NCBI RefSeq assembly: GCF_001884735.1
Contig: NZ_MJAP01000034.1
Location: 372,001 to 436,000, forward strand
Source of the DNA: Natronohydrobacter thiooxidans
Lineage (GTDB): Bacteria; Pseudomonadota; Alphaproteobacteria; Rhodobacterales; Rhodobacteraceae
Direction of reading: 5' to 3'
DNA length: 64,000 bases
Shown here piece by piece: positions 47,120 through 56,270 of this stretch. The notes under the pieces were generated by a model, which saw only the letters and a list, made by a program, of their open reading frames with translations, was not told the DNA's origin and ran no database searches. The first letter of the stretch is position 1. Each line of letters begins with the position of its first letter. The position numbers and the translations under genes are program-made.

Positions 47120-48748
47120 ATGGGGTGGCTGTCGGATGAGACCGGTCTGGAGAAATGCGCGGCCAATCATGTCGCGCTGACGCCGCTGTCGCATCTGCGG
47201 CGGGCGATGGATCTGTTTGGCCATCGCGAGGCCGTGGTGCATGGCCGGACCCGGCACAGCTATGCCGAATATGGCGCGCGGGTGACACGCCTCGCCTCGG
47301 CCCTGGCCGCGCGCGGGGTCGCGCCGGGGGATGTGGTGGCGACACTTCTGCCCAATATCCCGGCACAGGCCGAGGCGCATTTCGGCGTCCCCGCCTGCGG
47401 CGCGGTGCTGAACACGATCAACACGCGGCTGGATGTCGATACCATCGCCTATATTCTGGACCATGGCGGGGCGAAGATCCTGCTTGCGGATAGCGGCTTT
47501 CTGGATCTGGCGCGCGCGGCCTGCGAAGGCCTGGACCGCCCGCCCGAGATCATCGAGGTCGCGGATGGGGAAGCCGGGTTCACCGCGTCAGGCGCGCATG
47601 TCGAATACGAGGATTTTCTGGCCGGGGGCGATCCGTCCTTTGACTGGATCCTGCCGCAGGATGAATGGGAAAGCCTTGCGCTGAATTACACATCGGGCAC
47701 GACCGGGCGGCCCAAGGGCGTGGTCTATCATCATCGCGGCGCCTATCTGATGACCATGGGCACGGCCATTGCCTGGCAGATGGGGCTTTATCCGCGCTAC
47801 ATGACCATCGTGCCGCTGTTTCACTGCAATGGCTGGAATCACACCTGGATGCTGCCCATGCTGGGGGGTACGCTGATCTGCTGTCGCGATATCACAGCGA
47901 AAGCCATGTATGAGCTGATCGCGGATGAGAAGGTCAGCCATTTCGGCGGCGCGCCGATTGTGCTCAGCACTCTGATCAATGCCCGCGAGGAAGAACGCCG
48001 CGCCTTCGATCATGTCGTGCAGGTCTACACGGCGGGCGCACCGCCGCCCGCGGCGATTCTGGCGGCGATCGAGCCCCTGGGCTTTCATGTGACGCAGGTT
48101 TACGGGCTGACCGAGACCTATGGCCATGTCACCGAATGCCTGTGGCGGGCCGAGCATTGGGACGGGCTGGAAGATGAAGAGCGCTATGCCATCAAGGCGC
48201 GCACCGGCGTTGCCATGCCGATGATGGAAGAGATCACGGTTCTGGACCGTGATACCCTGCAGCAGGTGCCGCGCGACGGGGCATCTCTGGGCGAGGTGAT
48301 GCATCGCGGCAATTGCGTGATGAAGGGCTATCTCAGGAACCCCGAAGCCACGCGCGAGGCTTTCGCGGGGGGCTGGTTTCATTCCGGCGATATCGCCTAT
48401 CAGCACCCGGATGGTTATATCAAGATCGCCGACCGGGCGAAGGATATCATCATCTCGGGCGGCGAGAATGTCTCTTCGGTCGAGGTCGAGGGCGTGCTGA
48501 TGAAACACCCCGCCGTGGGGCTGGCGGCGGTGGTGGCCTTGCCGGATGAGAAATGGGGCGAAGTGCCCTGTGCCTGTATCGAGCTGAAATCCGGGGCCGA
48601 GGCGAGCGAGGCCGAGCTGATCGCCTTTTGCCGCGAACGTCTGGCCGGATTCAAGACGCCCAAGCGGGTGGTGTTTCTGGATCTGCCCAAGACCTCGACC
48701 GGAAAGATACAGAAGTTTGAATTGCGCGCACAGGTCCGGGCGATGTGA
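47120..48748 (+). CDS. Acyl-CoA synthetase (AMP-forming), medium-chain/DmdB-like
   Basis: 542 residues from the ATG at 47120; a GTG 3 nt earlier is equally read. ANL-superfamily motifs: P-loop LNYTSGTTGRPKGVVYHH, VYGLTETYGHV, GWFHSGDIAYQHPDGYIKIADRAKDIIISGGENVSS, and catalytic Lys in PKTSTGKIQK. It activates a fatty or methylthio-propionic acid to its CoA thioester. The proximity of a DmdC-type dehydrogenase and FadAB-like genes suggests feeding of acids into beta-oxidation. Substrate cannot be fixed from sequence. The ribosome site GGGGAGGG is strong. Confidence 0.9.
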   Translation: MGWLSDETGLEKCAANHVALTPLSHLRRAMDLFGHREAVVHGRTRHSYAEYGARVTRLASALAARGVAPGDVVATLLPNIPAQAEAHFGVPACGAVLNTINTRLDVDTIAYILDHGGAKILLADSGFLDLARAACEGLDRPPEIIEVADGEAGFTASGAHVEYEDFLAGGDPSFDWILPQDEWESLALNYTSGTTGRPKGVVYHHRGAYLMTMGTAIAWQMGLYPRYMTIVPLFHCNGWNHTWMLPMLGGTLICCRDITAKAMYELIADEKVSHFGGAPIVLSTLINAREEERRAFDHVVQVYTAGAPPPAAILAAIEPLGFHVTQVYGLTETYGHVTECLWRAEHWDGLEDEERYAIKARTGVAMPMMEEITVLDRDTLQQVPRDGASLGEVMHRGNCVMKGYLRNPEATREAFAGGWFHSGDIAYQHPDGYIKIADRAKDIIISGGENVSSVEVEGVLMKHPAVGLAAVVALPDEKWGEVPCACIELKSGAEASEAELIAFCRERLAGFKTPKRVVFLDLPKTSTGKIQKFELRAQVRAM

Positions 48749-48799
48749 CTGCTGGTCATGTCGCTCGGGCTGGGGTAGAGTTCGCTCAAGAATGATAAC

Positions 48800-49855
48800 A
48801 TGCAGGCAAGCGGCATGACCGCGCTCGACAAGTACAGCAAACTCGAAGGTCCGGGCCTCTGGGCGGCTGCGCGCGATGAACAGCGCCGCGAAGTGGTGGT
48901 CAGTTTCGGCGATGCCAGTCTGGTCATCATGGACAGCCGCAGCCTGCTGGTGCTGAGCCATTGGTCGCTGCCTGCGGTCGAGCGGCTCAATCCCGGCAAG
49001 CGGCCTGCGCTGTTCAGCCCCGAAGGCGATGGCGGCGAGATTCTCGAACTCGATGATGACTGGCTGATCGAGGCGCTGAAAGTGGTGCAGGGCGCGCTGC
49101 GCCCGCCGCGCAGTCTGCTGTCGCGGATGCGCAGGCCGATCATGGCGGCGCTGGGGCTGGGCATGCTGGTGGCGGTCAGTGTGATCGTGCCGCCCGCGCT
49201 GGTCTCGCATACGGCTTCGGTGGTGCCGATGGCCAAGCGCGTGGAACTGGGCGACCGGCTGCGCGGGGATCTGCGGCAACTGGGCGCGCGCGAATGTATC
49301 AGTTCCTATGGCGAGTCGGCGCTGGCCAGCCTGCAGCGCGCGCTGTTCCAGAGCCCGGCGCAGATTGTCGTGGTCAGGGGGCTGCCGGTGGAACAGCCGC
49401 GCGTGCAGCATGTGATGGGGCGCTATTTTCTGGTCGATGCAAGGCTGCTGGAAGAGGCCGAAAGCGCCGAGGCGCTGGCCGGTGCGATCCTGATGGCCGC
49501 GCAACGCGCGACAGATGACGACCCGCTGCGCTCGCTCTTGCGCCATGCAGGCGTGATCGCGACCTTCCGGCTGCTGACCTCGGCGGAATTGCCGGAACGC
49601 TCGACGCGGGGCTATGCCGCGGCGGTGATGCGCGCGACCCCGGCGCCGCCAGCGCTTGACCCGCTCTTGGAACGTTTCGCGCGGGTGGGGCTGTCGACCC
49701 GTCCGCTGGTGGATAATCCCACGCCGCTGGATCCTGCCGTGACCGCGCTGGGCGAGGCGATGCGCAGCAAGGATCCGATGGCGGGTGAACTGCCCGAAGC
49801 CGCGCTGCTGAGTGACGGGCAATGGGTCAGCCTGCAGAATATCTGCGACAGTTGA
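48800..49855 (+). CDS. Membrane protein with degenerate M48-peptidase-like C-terminal region
   Basis: 351 residues, not assigned to a named family. An N-terminal cytoplasmic part (1-110) contains EVVVSFGDASLVIMDSRSLLVLSHWSLP. One membrane segment spans about 113-135 (PIMAALGLGMLVAVSVIVPPAL). The C-terminal part (QIVVVRGLPVEQPRVQHVMGRYFLVDARLLEEAESAEALAGAILMAAQ) resembles the segment before and including HExxH in M48 peptidases, but the zinc motif reads LMAAQ. That reading is mine and not verified. The start could also be the Met at residue 6. Convergent with pdhC across a family A palindrome. Confidence 0.6.
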   Translation: MQASGMTALDKYSKLEGPGLWAAARDEQRREVVVSFGDASLVIMDSRSLLVLSHWSLPAVERLNPGKRPALFSPEGDGGEILELDDDWLIEALKVVQGALRPPRSLLSRMRRPIMAALGLGMLVAVSVIVPPALVSHTASVVPMAKRVELGDRLRGDLRQLGARECISSYGESALASLQRALFQSPAQIVVVRGLPVEQPRVQHVMGRYFLVDARLLEEAESAEALAGAILMAAQRATDDDPLRSLLRHAGVIATFRLLTSAELPERSTRGYAAAVMRATPAPPALDPLLERFARVGLSTRPLVDNPTPLDPAVTALGEAMRSKDPMAGELPEAALLSDGQWVSLQNICDS

Positions 49856-49863
49856 GAGCGCAT

Positions 49864-49893
49864 GTAGGGTGCGTGCTGTAGCACGCACCCTAC
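49864..49893. repeat. Family A palindromic repeat, copy 4
   Basis: 30 nt with perfect arms GTAGGGTGCGTGCT and AGCACGCACCCTAC around GT, one nucleotide longer at the centre than other copies. It sits between convergent genes, 8 nt after one stop and 9 nt from the pdhC stop. Confidence 0.9.
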
Positions 49894-49902
49894 GACAAGA
49901 CC

Positions 49903-51219
49903 TCAGGCCAGCATCGTGATCGGGTTTTCCAGCAGCGCCACGACCTGTTGCAGGAATTCGGCCCCGAGCGCGCCGTCAATCACCCGGTGATCGACCGAAA
50001 GTGTCATCGACATGACCGTGGCCACCGTCACCGCGCCATCCTTGCCGATGACCGGTTTCTTGATGCCCGCGCCCACAGCCAGGATCGAGCCATGCGGCGG
50101 GTTGATCACCGCATCGAAATTCTCGACCCCGAACATGCCGAGATTGGAAATCGCCATCGACCCGCCGACATATTCATGCGGCGCAAGTTTCTTGTTGCGC
50201 GCACGTCCCGCTAAGTCCTTCATCTCTGCCGAAAGTGCGGAGAGCGATTTCAGATGCGCGTCTTTCAGGACCGGGGTGAACAGCCCGCCCTCGACCGCCA
50301 CGGCAACCGCCACATCCGAGGGTTTGAGCCGCAGCATCCGGTCCCCGGACCAGACCGCATTGCAGCCGGGCACGGCCTGCAGCGCCATCGCACTGGCCTT
50401 GATGATGAAGTCATTGACCGAGAGCTTCACGCCACGGCTTTCGAGCTGCTTGTTCAGATCGGCGCGGAAGGCCATCAGCGCATCCAGCTGCACCTCGCGG
50501 CGCAGGTAGAAATGCGGGATGGTCTGCTTGGCCTCGGTCAGGCGTGCAGCGACGGTCTTGCGCATGCCATCGAGCGCCACTTCCTCATAGTCGCGGCCCT
50601 CATACATGCGCGCGACCTGATCGGCGCTTGGACCCGCAGCCAGCGCGGCTTTTGCGGGGGCGGCGGCAGCGGGGGCTGCTGCCGGGGCAGCGGCCTGCGC
50701 GGGCGCGGCAGCGGGTTTGGCATCCGCCACATCGGCCTTGACGATCCGGCCATGGGGCCCCGAGCCGCTGATCTGGCCGAGATCAAGGCCCTTTTCAGCG
50801 GCGATGCGGCGCGCAAGCGGTGAGGCGAATATGCGCGTGCCATCCGCGCGCGGCGCGCTGGCAGGGGCAGGGGAGACGGGCGCTTTGGTTTCCCCTGCGG
50901 GGGCCGCCTTCGCGCCCGTGTCGGCTTTCGCCTCCGTCGCTGGCGCAGCGGATGTGCCGATAGCGTCGGCGCTTTCGCCCTCTTCCAGGAGCACCGCGAT
51001 CGGGGTGTTGACCTTCACGCCATCGGTGCCCGCCTCGATCAGGATCTTGCCGACCACGCCCTCATCGACGGCTTCAAATTCCATCGTGGCCTTGTCGGTC
51101 TCGATCTCGGCGATCACATCGCCCGAGGCAACGCTGTCGCCTTCCTTGACCAGCCATTTCGCGAGTGTACCCTCTTCCATCGTGGGGGACAGGGCAGGCA
51201 TCAGGATTTCTGTTGGCAT
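49903..51219 (-). CDS. pdhC: Pyruvate dehydrogenase complex E2, dihydrolipoamide acetyltransferase
   Basis: 438 residues. One lipoyl domain (1-75) with ETDKATME (lipoyl Lys43). An Ala/Pro-rich linker (about 85-200) encloses a peripheral-subunit-binding domain, [34 protein letters not shown]. The catalytic domain (about 215-438) ends with [16 protein letters not shown] (His411, Asp415). It transfers acetyl groups from E1 to CoA. It is third in pdhA-pdhB-pdhC order and begins 15 nt after pdhB. No E3 gene (lpd) is in view. A family A palindrome lies just past the stop. Confidence 0.95.
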   Translation of the reverse strand: MPTEILMPALSPTMEEGTLAKWLVKEGDSVASGDVIAEIETDKATMEFEAVDEGVVGKILIEAGTDGVKVNTPIAVLLEEGESADAIGTSAAPATEAKADTGAKAAPAGETKAPVSPAPASAPRADGTRIFASPLARRIAAEKGLDLGQISGSGPHGRIVKADVADAKPAAAPAQAAAPAAAPAAAAPAKAALAAGPSADQVARMYEGRDYEEVALDGMRKTVAARLTEAKQTIPHFYLRREVQLDALMAFRADLNKQLESRGVKLSVNDFIIKASAMALQAVPGCNAVWSGDRMLRLKPSDVAVAVAVEGGLFTPVLKDAHLKSLSALSAEMKDLAGRARNKKLAPHEYVGGSMAISNLGMFGVENFDAVINPPHGSILAVGAGIKKPVIGKDGAVTVATVMSMTLSVDHRVIDGALGAEFLQQVVALLENPITMLA

Positions 51220-51234
51220 CGCTCTCGCCCTCCC

Positions 51235-52614
51235 TTAGCGATAGGTGACTTTGCGGGCGGCTTCGACCACTTCATCGGTCGTCACCAGCGCAAGTTTCTC
51301 AAGATTGGCCGCATAGGGCATCGGCACATCCTTGCCCGCCAGATTGATCACCGGCGCGTCGAGATAGTCGAAGGCCCGCTCCATCACGACCGAGGTGATG
51401 TAATTGCCGACAGAGCCTTGCGGGAAGCCTTCCTCGACCGTGATCAGACGGTTGGTCTTCATCACCGAGGCCAGAATCGCATCCGTATCCATGGGCCGGA
51501 TCGTGCGCAGGTCGATCACCTCGGCGCTGATCCCGTCCTTGGCCAGTCTCTCGGCGGCTTCCAGCGCATAGGTCATGCCGATGCCGAAGCTGACGATGGT
51601 GACATCCGTGCCTTCGCGCCAGATCTTGGCCTTGCCGAAGGGGATGGTGAAATCATCCAGCACCGGCACATCGAAACTGCGGCCATAGAGGATTTCATTC
51701 TCCAGAAAGATCACCGGATTCGGGTCGCGGATGGCTTGCTTGAGCAGGCCCTTCGCATCGGCTGCCGAATAGGGCATGACGACTTTCAGACCGGGGATCT
51801 GCGCATACCAGGCGGCATAGCACTGGCTATGCTGCGCGCCCACACGCGCCGCCGCGCCATTGGGGCCACGGAAGACGATGGGACAGCCCATCTGCCCGCC
51901 GGACATATAGAGCGTCTTGGCGGCAGAGTTGATGATATGGTCAATCGCCTGCATCGCGAAGTTGAAGGTCATGAATTCGACAATCGGGCGCAACCCGCCA
52001 AAGGCCGCACCGACCCCGATCCCGGCAAAACCATGCTCGGTGATCGGCGTGTCGATCACACGTTTCGCGCCGAATTCGTCGAGCAGCCCCTGGGTGATCT
52101 TATAGGCACCCTGATATTCGGCGACCTCTTCGCCCATGACGAACACATCGTCGCTGCTGCGCATTTCCTCGGCCATGGCGTCGCGAAGCGCCTCGCGCAC
52201 GGTCTGGGTTTTCATCGCCGTGCCTTCGGGCCAGTCGGGCGAGGTATCGGCCTTGGGGGCCGCCGGGGCGGGTGCGGCGCTGGCGGGGGCTGCGAGTTTG
52301 CCTTCGCTGTCATTCAGCGCGGCAGGTGCAGGCGCAGTTTCGGCCTTGGCGCCCTCTGCGGGCACGTCTTCGCCTTCGGCGACCAGAATCGCGATAGGGG
52401 TGTTGACCTTCACCCCCTCGGTGCCGGCTTCCACGAGGATCTTGCCGATCACGCCTTCATCCACCGCTTCAAATTCCATCGTCGCCTTGTCGGTCTCGAT
52501 CTCGGCGATGATATCGCCGGATGCGACGGTATCGCCTTCCTTGACGAGCCATTTGGCCAATGTGCCTTCTTCCATCGTCGGCGAGAGGGCGGGCATCAGT
52601 ATTTCGGTTGCCAT
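51235..52614 (-). CDS. pdhB: Pyruvate dehydrogenase E1 beta subunit with N-terminal lipoyl domain
   Basis: 459 residues. An N-terminal lipoyl domain (1-75, ETDKATME) almost identical to that of pdhC is joined through an Ala/Pro-rich linker to the transketolase-like E1-beta domain (from about 135: [17 protein letters not shown]; later [22 protein letters not shown]). A lipoyl domain on E1-beta is known in alphaproteobacteria and some other groups. With PdhA it decarboxylates pyruvate using thiamine diphosphate. It begins 21 nt after pdhA. The near-identity of the two lipoyl modules suggests duplication or gene conversion. Confidence 0.95.
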   Translation of the reverse strand: MATEILMPALSPTMEEGTLAKWLVKEGDTVASGDIIAEIETDKATMEFEAVDEGVIGKILVEAGTEGVKVNTPIAILVAEGEDVPAEGAKAETAPAPAALNDSEGKLAAPASAAPAPAAPKADTSPDWPEGTAMKTQTVREALRDAMAEEMRSSDDVFVMGEEVAEYQGAYKITQGLLDEFGAKRVIDTPITEHGFAGIGVGAAFGGLRPIVEFMTFNFAMQAIDHIINSAAKTLYMSGGQMGCPIVFRGPNGAAARVGAQHSQCYAAWYAQIPGLKVVMPYSAADAKGLLKQAIRDPNPVIFLENEILYGRSFDVPVLDDFTIPFGKAKIWREGTDVTIVSFGIGMTYALEAAERLAKDGISAEVIDLRTIRPMDTDAILASVMKTNRLITVEEGFPQGSVGNYITSVVMERAFDYLDAPVINLAGKDVPMPYAANLEKLALVTTDEVVEAARKVTYR

Positions 52615-52635
52615 ATCTGTTCTCCTCCCAGAGCC

Positions 52636-53625
52636 TTACGCGTAAATATCCGTCCAGAGTTCCTCAAGCGCAGGCTCGGGGCTCTCTTTCGAGAATTCGG
52701 CGGCCTCGTTCACGATGGCCTTGATGTCCTTGTCGATATTCTTGAGATCATCCTCGGTCGCGTGCTTGCCCTGCAGCAGCAATTCGCGGACATGCTCGAT
52801 CGCGTCGCGTTCCTGGCGCATTTTCTGCACTTCGTCGCGGGTGCGGTACTTGGCCGGGTCCGACATGGAATGGCCGCGATAGCGATAGGTCATGACCTCA
52901 AGGATATACGGCCCCTTGCCCGCGCGGCAATGTGCGACAGCTTTCTCGCCCGCGGCCTTGACCGCCAGCACATCCATCCCGTCGACTTCCTCGCCCTTGA
53001 TCCCGTAGGCCGCGCCGCGTTCCCACAGCGAAGGGGATTTCGTCGCGCGCTGGACGCTCGTGCCCATGGCGTATTTGTTATTCTCGATGACGAAGATCAC
53101 CGGCAAATCCCAGAGCATCGCCATGTTATAGGTCTCATAGACCTGGCCCTGGTTCGCGGCCCCATCCCCGAAATAGGTGAAGGTCACGTTGTCATTGCCC
53201 TTGTATCTGTCCGAGAAGGCCAGCCCCGCCCCGAGCGGCACCTGCGCGCCGACAATGCCATGGCCGCCGTAGAAATGCTTCTCTTTCGAGAACATATGCA
53301 TCGAGCCGCCCTTGCCCTTGGAATAGCCACCCTCGCGGCCGGTCAACTCGGCCATCACGCCCTTGGGGTCCATGCCGCAGGCCAGCATATGCCCGTGATC
53401 GCGGTAAGAGGTGATGCGCTTGTCGCCTTCCTTGGCGGCGGCTTCCAGACCCACGACCACGGCTTCCTGACCGATATAGAGATGGCAGAAACCACCGATC
53501 AGACCCATGCCGTAAAGCTGACCGGCCTTTTCCTCGAATCGACGGATCAGCAGCATGTCACGGTAATAGCCAAGCAATTCCTCGGCTGAAACGTTTGATT
53601 TCGCTGCGGGTTTTTTCACGGCCAT
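52636..53625 (-). CDS. pdhA: Pyruvate dehydrogenase E1 alpha subunit
   Basis: 329 residues from the ATG at 53625, which has a GGAGG site. It has the thiamine diphosphate motif GDGAANQGQVYETYNMAMLWDLPVIFVIENN (GDG...NN), the conserved EEKAGQLYGMGLIGGFCHLYIGQEA and the phosphorylation-loop-like RYRGHSMSDPAKYRTRDE. It pairs with PdhB in an alpha2beta2 E1. First gene of pdhABC. The 110 bp upstream probably carry the promoter; I see no definite operator there. Confidence 0.95.
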   Translation of the reverse strand: MAVKKPAAKSNVSAEELLGYYRDMLLIRRFEEKAGQLYGMGLIGGFCHLYIGQEAVVVGLEAAAKEGDKRITSYRDHGHMLACGMDPKGVMAELTGREGGYSKGKGGSMHMFSKEKHFYGGHGIVGAQVPLGAGLAFSDRYKGNDNVTFTYFGDGAANQGQVYETYNMAMLWDLPVIFVIENNKYAMGTSVQRATKSPSLWERGAAYGIKGEEVDGMDVLAVKAAGEKAVAHCRAGKGPYILEVMTYRYRGHSMSDPAKYRTRDEVQKMRQERDAIEHVRELLLQGKHATEDDLKNIDKDIKAIVNEAAEFSKESPEPALEELWTDIYA

Positions 53626-53738
53626 GAGCGGCGCCTCCTCCCCTGAAAGCAATAGTTCAACATTAAACCATCTCTTAGCGCAAAAGAGATTATGTTGCGA
53701 GAGTTTTTGCGCATGGCCGCCATGCGTGACCCGCAACC

Positions 53739-54578
53739 CTATTCGGGCTTGGCCACCAGCATATCCGTGGGCGGCGCGCGCATCAGATCGCGGGCGTAAT
53801 TGCCCAGTTTGGTCGGGCTGCGACCGGAATGGCTGCCGATCACCACCAGATCGGGTTGCAGCTCTTCGATGCGGAAGCCCAGCACCTCATGCACGCCGCC
53901 CGGCACGATCTCGGGCGTGACCAGCCATGCGGGCAGGGACTCGAAATCAAGGAAAGCCTTGCGCAGCAATTCCGCCTCGGTCAGTTCGGGGCTGGTCATC
54001 AGATCGGCATTGGGCAGTTTCGCGCTCAGCGGCAGTTGCAGGGCATGGATGGCATGCATTTCCGCATCGGGCGCGATATGCGCCGCGACCCGCAGCGCCC
54101 GCGCAGAGGCAGGGCCGAAGGTGATCGCGCCCAGAACCTTGCGATAGGGCGCGCCAGAGCGGGACTGGGCGATCAGCACCGGGCAGTCCACCGATTGGGT
54201 GATGCGTTCCAGATTGGTCAGGCGCAGCGTGTCGAGCACCCGGCGCGGCAGATGCAGGCCCAGCACGATCAGATCGGCCTTATGCTCTGCCGCCAGCCGC
54301 TCGATCAGATCAGCGGGCGGTTCGGTCGCGATATGGGCCTCGATCTCGATATCGGGGAAGGCCGCGCGCAGTTTCGCGATTTCGGTTTCGGCCTTGGGCA
54401 GCGGGGTGTTGCTGACCGCCAGCCGGAAGCGCTTGACCGCCTGCACGCGCGGCTCGACCGCATGGGCCACGATCAGCCGCGCCTGATGCGCCCGCGCAAG
54501 CTGGGCCGCGCGCGGCAGCACCGCGGCCGAGCGGCGCGACAGATCTGTGGCGGCAAGGATGGTGCGCAGCGAATACAA
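53739..54578 (-). CDS. Universal stress protein, tandem-domain UspA type
   Basis: 279 residues, two Usp folds. The first begins MYSLRTILAATDLSRRSAAVLPRAAQLA, with DLIVLGLHLPR. The second ends PDLVVIGSHSGRSPTKLGNYARDLMRAPPTDMLVAKPE. The nucleotide motif G-x2-G-x9-G is only partly kept. Such proteins respond to starvation and envelope stress; binding partners vary. It is convergent with nothing close and lies 64 nt downstream of the Hint gene in the same direction, so co-transcription is possible. Confidence 0.85.
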   Translation of the reverse strand: MYSLRTILAATDLSRRSAAVLPRAAQLARAHQARLIVAHAVEPRVQAVKRFRLAVSNTPLPKAETEIAKLRAAFPDIEIEAHIATEPPADLIERLAAEHKADLIVLGLHLPRRVLDTLRLTNLERITQSVDCPVLIAQSRSGAPYRKVLGAITFGPASARALRVAAHIAPDAEMHAIHALQLPLSAKLPNADLMTSPELTEAELLRKAFLDFESLPAWLVTPEIVPGGVHEVLGFRIEELQPDLVVIGSHSGRSPTKLGNYARDLMRAPPTDMLVAKPE

Positions 54579-54642
54579 GGACAGACCTTCGATCAGGGGC
54601 AGCGGGGATCAACCAGAGGCATAGCAGATCAGAACCGGGTCG

Positions 54643-55626
54643 TCACTTTGCTTTGTCGCGCAGGATGGCGGCGCGTTGCGCCTCGGTGACTTTCTCGACC
54701 GGGATATCCTGTGCGAAATGCGCGTGCTGATTGAGTTGCGGAAAGCGCCCGGCCAGATCTTCGGCCAATGTCGCGGGCAGATGTTCGAGCGTGGCGCGCG
54801 AGACCAGCATGCTCTCGACCGGGATGCCTTCGACATAGATGATCTGGTGCTGGTCGAAAACAAGGCTGAAATATTCGACGAATCCCGCTTCGCGCTGCAG
54901 CACGCGCCGCCCGTCCACCAGATATTGCGCCTGCACCAGCACTTCCGCCCGGCTGCCCAGCCGTTCCTCGCCGCGCTGATAGAGGAAGATGCGTTGCAGG
55001 GGGCCGACGGTCAGCGCGCCCAGATTGCCCAGACTGCCCGCCGGAAAGGTGACCGGCGCAAAAGAGCCATGCGCGCGGGTTGTCACCCGCCCGATCCAGC
55101 GCAGCGGCTGGGGGCCGTGATCGCGGGTGCGCACCGTCTGGCCGATGGACAGCGCCTCGACCGGGCAGAGCCCGCCATCGCCCAGCGTCACCCGCGCGCC
55201 CGGCGCGAAACAGCCTGTGACCAGTTCCGCGATGCGCAGTTCCGTGGCCTCGGGATTGACCGCGATCAGCGTGTAGTCGGTCGCCAGCCGCATCGGGTTC
55301 AGCGGCAACAGGAGCAGCGCGGGCCCGGTCTGCAGCGCCAGCGCCGTGACCAATTCGCCATCGGTGGACATGAATTTCAACTCGCCCCGCACGAGTACGC
55401 GCGCGCCGGGCATCAGCATCGCCGAGGGCGTGCCCGCCACCTCGCCGAGACGGATCACCTCTCCGATCGAGAGTTTCAGCCGCAGCGCCCTGCTGCGCGG
55501 CTCCAGCGCGTAGCGGTCGCCCAGACATAATGAGGCAGGCGGTCCCAGACCGTCGCCTTCATTGATGCCCCAGGTCACGCGAAAGGCGCTGCCCTCGAAG
55601 ACCTCGCATTCATAGCTATAGGCCAA
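54643..55626 (-). CDS. Hint (hedgehog/intein) domain-containing protein
   Basis: 327 residues if started at the TTG at 55626, which has AGGGGGA 4 nt upstream; an ATG at 55722 would add 32 residues unlike the family. The Hint domain is clear: TGCFAPGARVTLGDGGLCPVEALSIGQTVRTRDHGPQPLRWIGR (from about residue 136), with block-A cysteine intact, then PAGSLGNLGALTVGPLQRIFL. The preceding 130 residues form a beta-rich N-terminal part. Proteins of this kind are numerous in Rhodobacteraceae. Function is unknown; self-processing is possible but not shown. Confidence 0.8.
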   Translation of the reverse strand: MAYSYECEVFEGSAFRVTWGINEGDGLGPPASLCLGDRYALEPRSRALRLKLSIGEVIRLGEVAGTPSAMLMPGARVLVRGELKFMSTDGELVTALALQTGPALLLLPLNPMRLATDYTLIAVNPEATELRIAELVTGCFAPGARVTLGDGGLCPVEALSIGQTVRTRDHGPQPLRWIGRVTTRAHGSFAPVTFPAGSLGNLGALTVGPLQRIFLYQRGEERLGSRAEVLVQAQYLVDGRRVLQREAGFVEYFSLVFDQHQIIYVEGIPVESMLVSRATLEHLPATLAEDLAGRFPQLNQHAHFAQDIPVEKVTEAQRAAILRDKAK

Positions 55627-55734
55627 GCGTCCCCCTGCATTGTCAAAGCCTGCCGATGTCGCCCGGCAGACTATAGCGGGGTTTCTGCGGCTGTCATCCT
55701 GTCTGCGGCGGCAGTGGTGCAATCGCGCGACAGG

Positions 55735-56127
55735 TCAGTTGACGCGCGTCCAGTCCGATTCGCGGCAGATGAAGGCCACGCAGCCCGAGACCCCCAGCGT
55801 ATTGCCGCGCAGGCTCATCTTGGCGTTATAGGTGTTGTCGCGGTCGGGCGCATAGACCTTGCCATTGCCATAAGCGCCATTGCCCTGCGGCACCATGTCC
55901 CAGACGATTGCACGGCCGATATTGGGGCTCTGGATCTGCTGGCCCGCGCCGTTGAAGGCCTTTTCCAGCCCGCCGCATATCTTGCCATTCGCGCAGGTCT
56001 GGATGCGGACATGGCCGTAATTGCCATTGTCGTCAGGCTTGGTTTTCCAAAGCCCGTGCACCGGATCGGCGAAAGCGGGCAGGGTGAAAGCGGACAGCAT
56101 GACAGCTGCCAGGGTCAGTTTGCGCAT
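55735..56127 (-). CDS. DUF2147 family exported protein
   Basis: 130 residues. A signal peptide (MRKLTLAAVMLSAFTLPAFA) precedes mature DPVHGLWKTKPDDNGNYGHVRIQTCANGKICG. DUF2147 proteins are small periplasmic beta-barrels with a conserved G-x-W start and two Cys that may pair (ICGGLE; GCVAFICRESDWTRV at the end). The ATG at 56127 has GGAGGAG upstream; the longer open frame to 56253 includes a family A palindrome and is not coding. No enzymatic role is established. Confidence 0.88.
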   Translation of the reverse strand: MRKLTLAAVMLSAFTLPAFADPVHGLWKTKPDDNGNYGHVRIQTCANGKICGGLEKAFNGAGQQIQSPNIGRAIVWDMVPQGNGAYGNGKVYAPDRDNTYNAKMSLRGNTLGVSGCVAFICRESDWTRVN

Positions 56128-56229
56128 GAGTGAACTCCTCCCAGAGAGGTTCAACTCTTGCACAAACCCGGCCCCGATCAAGCACGACCTCGCGTCAAGC
56201 TGCGGGTGATGCCGTTTCGCTGGTTTTCG

Positions 56230-56258
56230 GTAGGGTGCGTGCTCAGCACGCACCCTAC
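56230..56258. repeat. Family A palindromic repeat, copy 5
   Basis: A perfect 29-nt palindrome, identical to the copy at 9093. It begins 12 nt past the gatB stop and lies about 100 nt upstream of the DUF2147 gene in a tandem arrangement. Confidence 0.9.
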
Positions 56259-56270
56259 GGATCGCAGCCG

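Noticed and set aside
47588-49888. A 766-codon minus-strand open frame opposite the acyl-CoA ligase and the M48-like gene
   Set aside because: Same reason: antisense to coherent genes, biased composition, no family resemblance.
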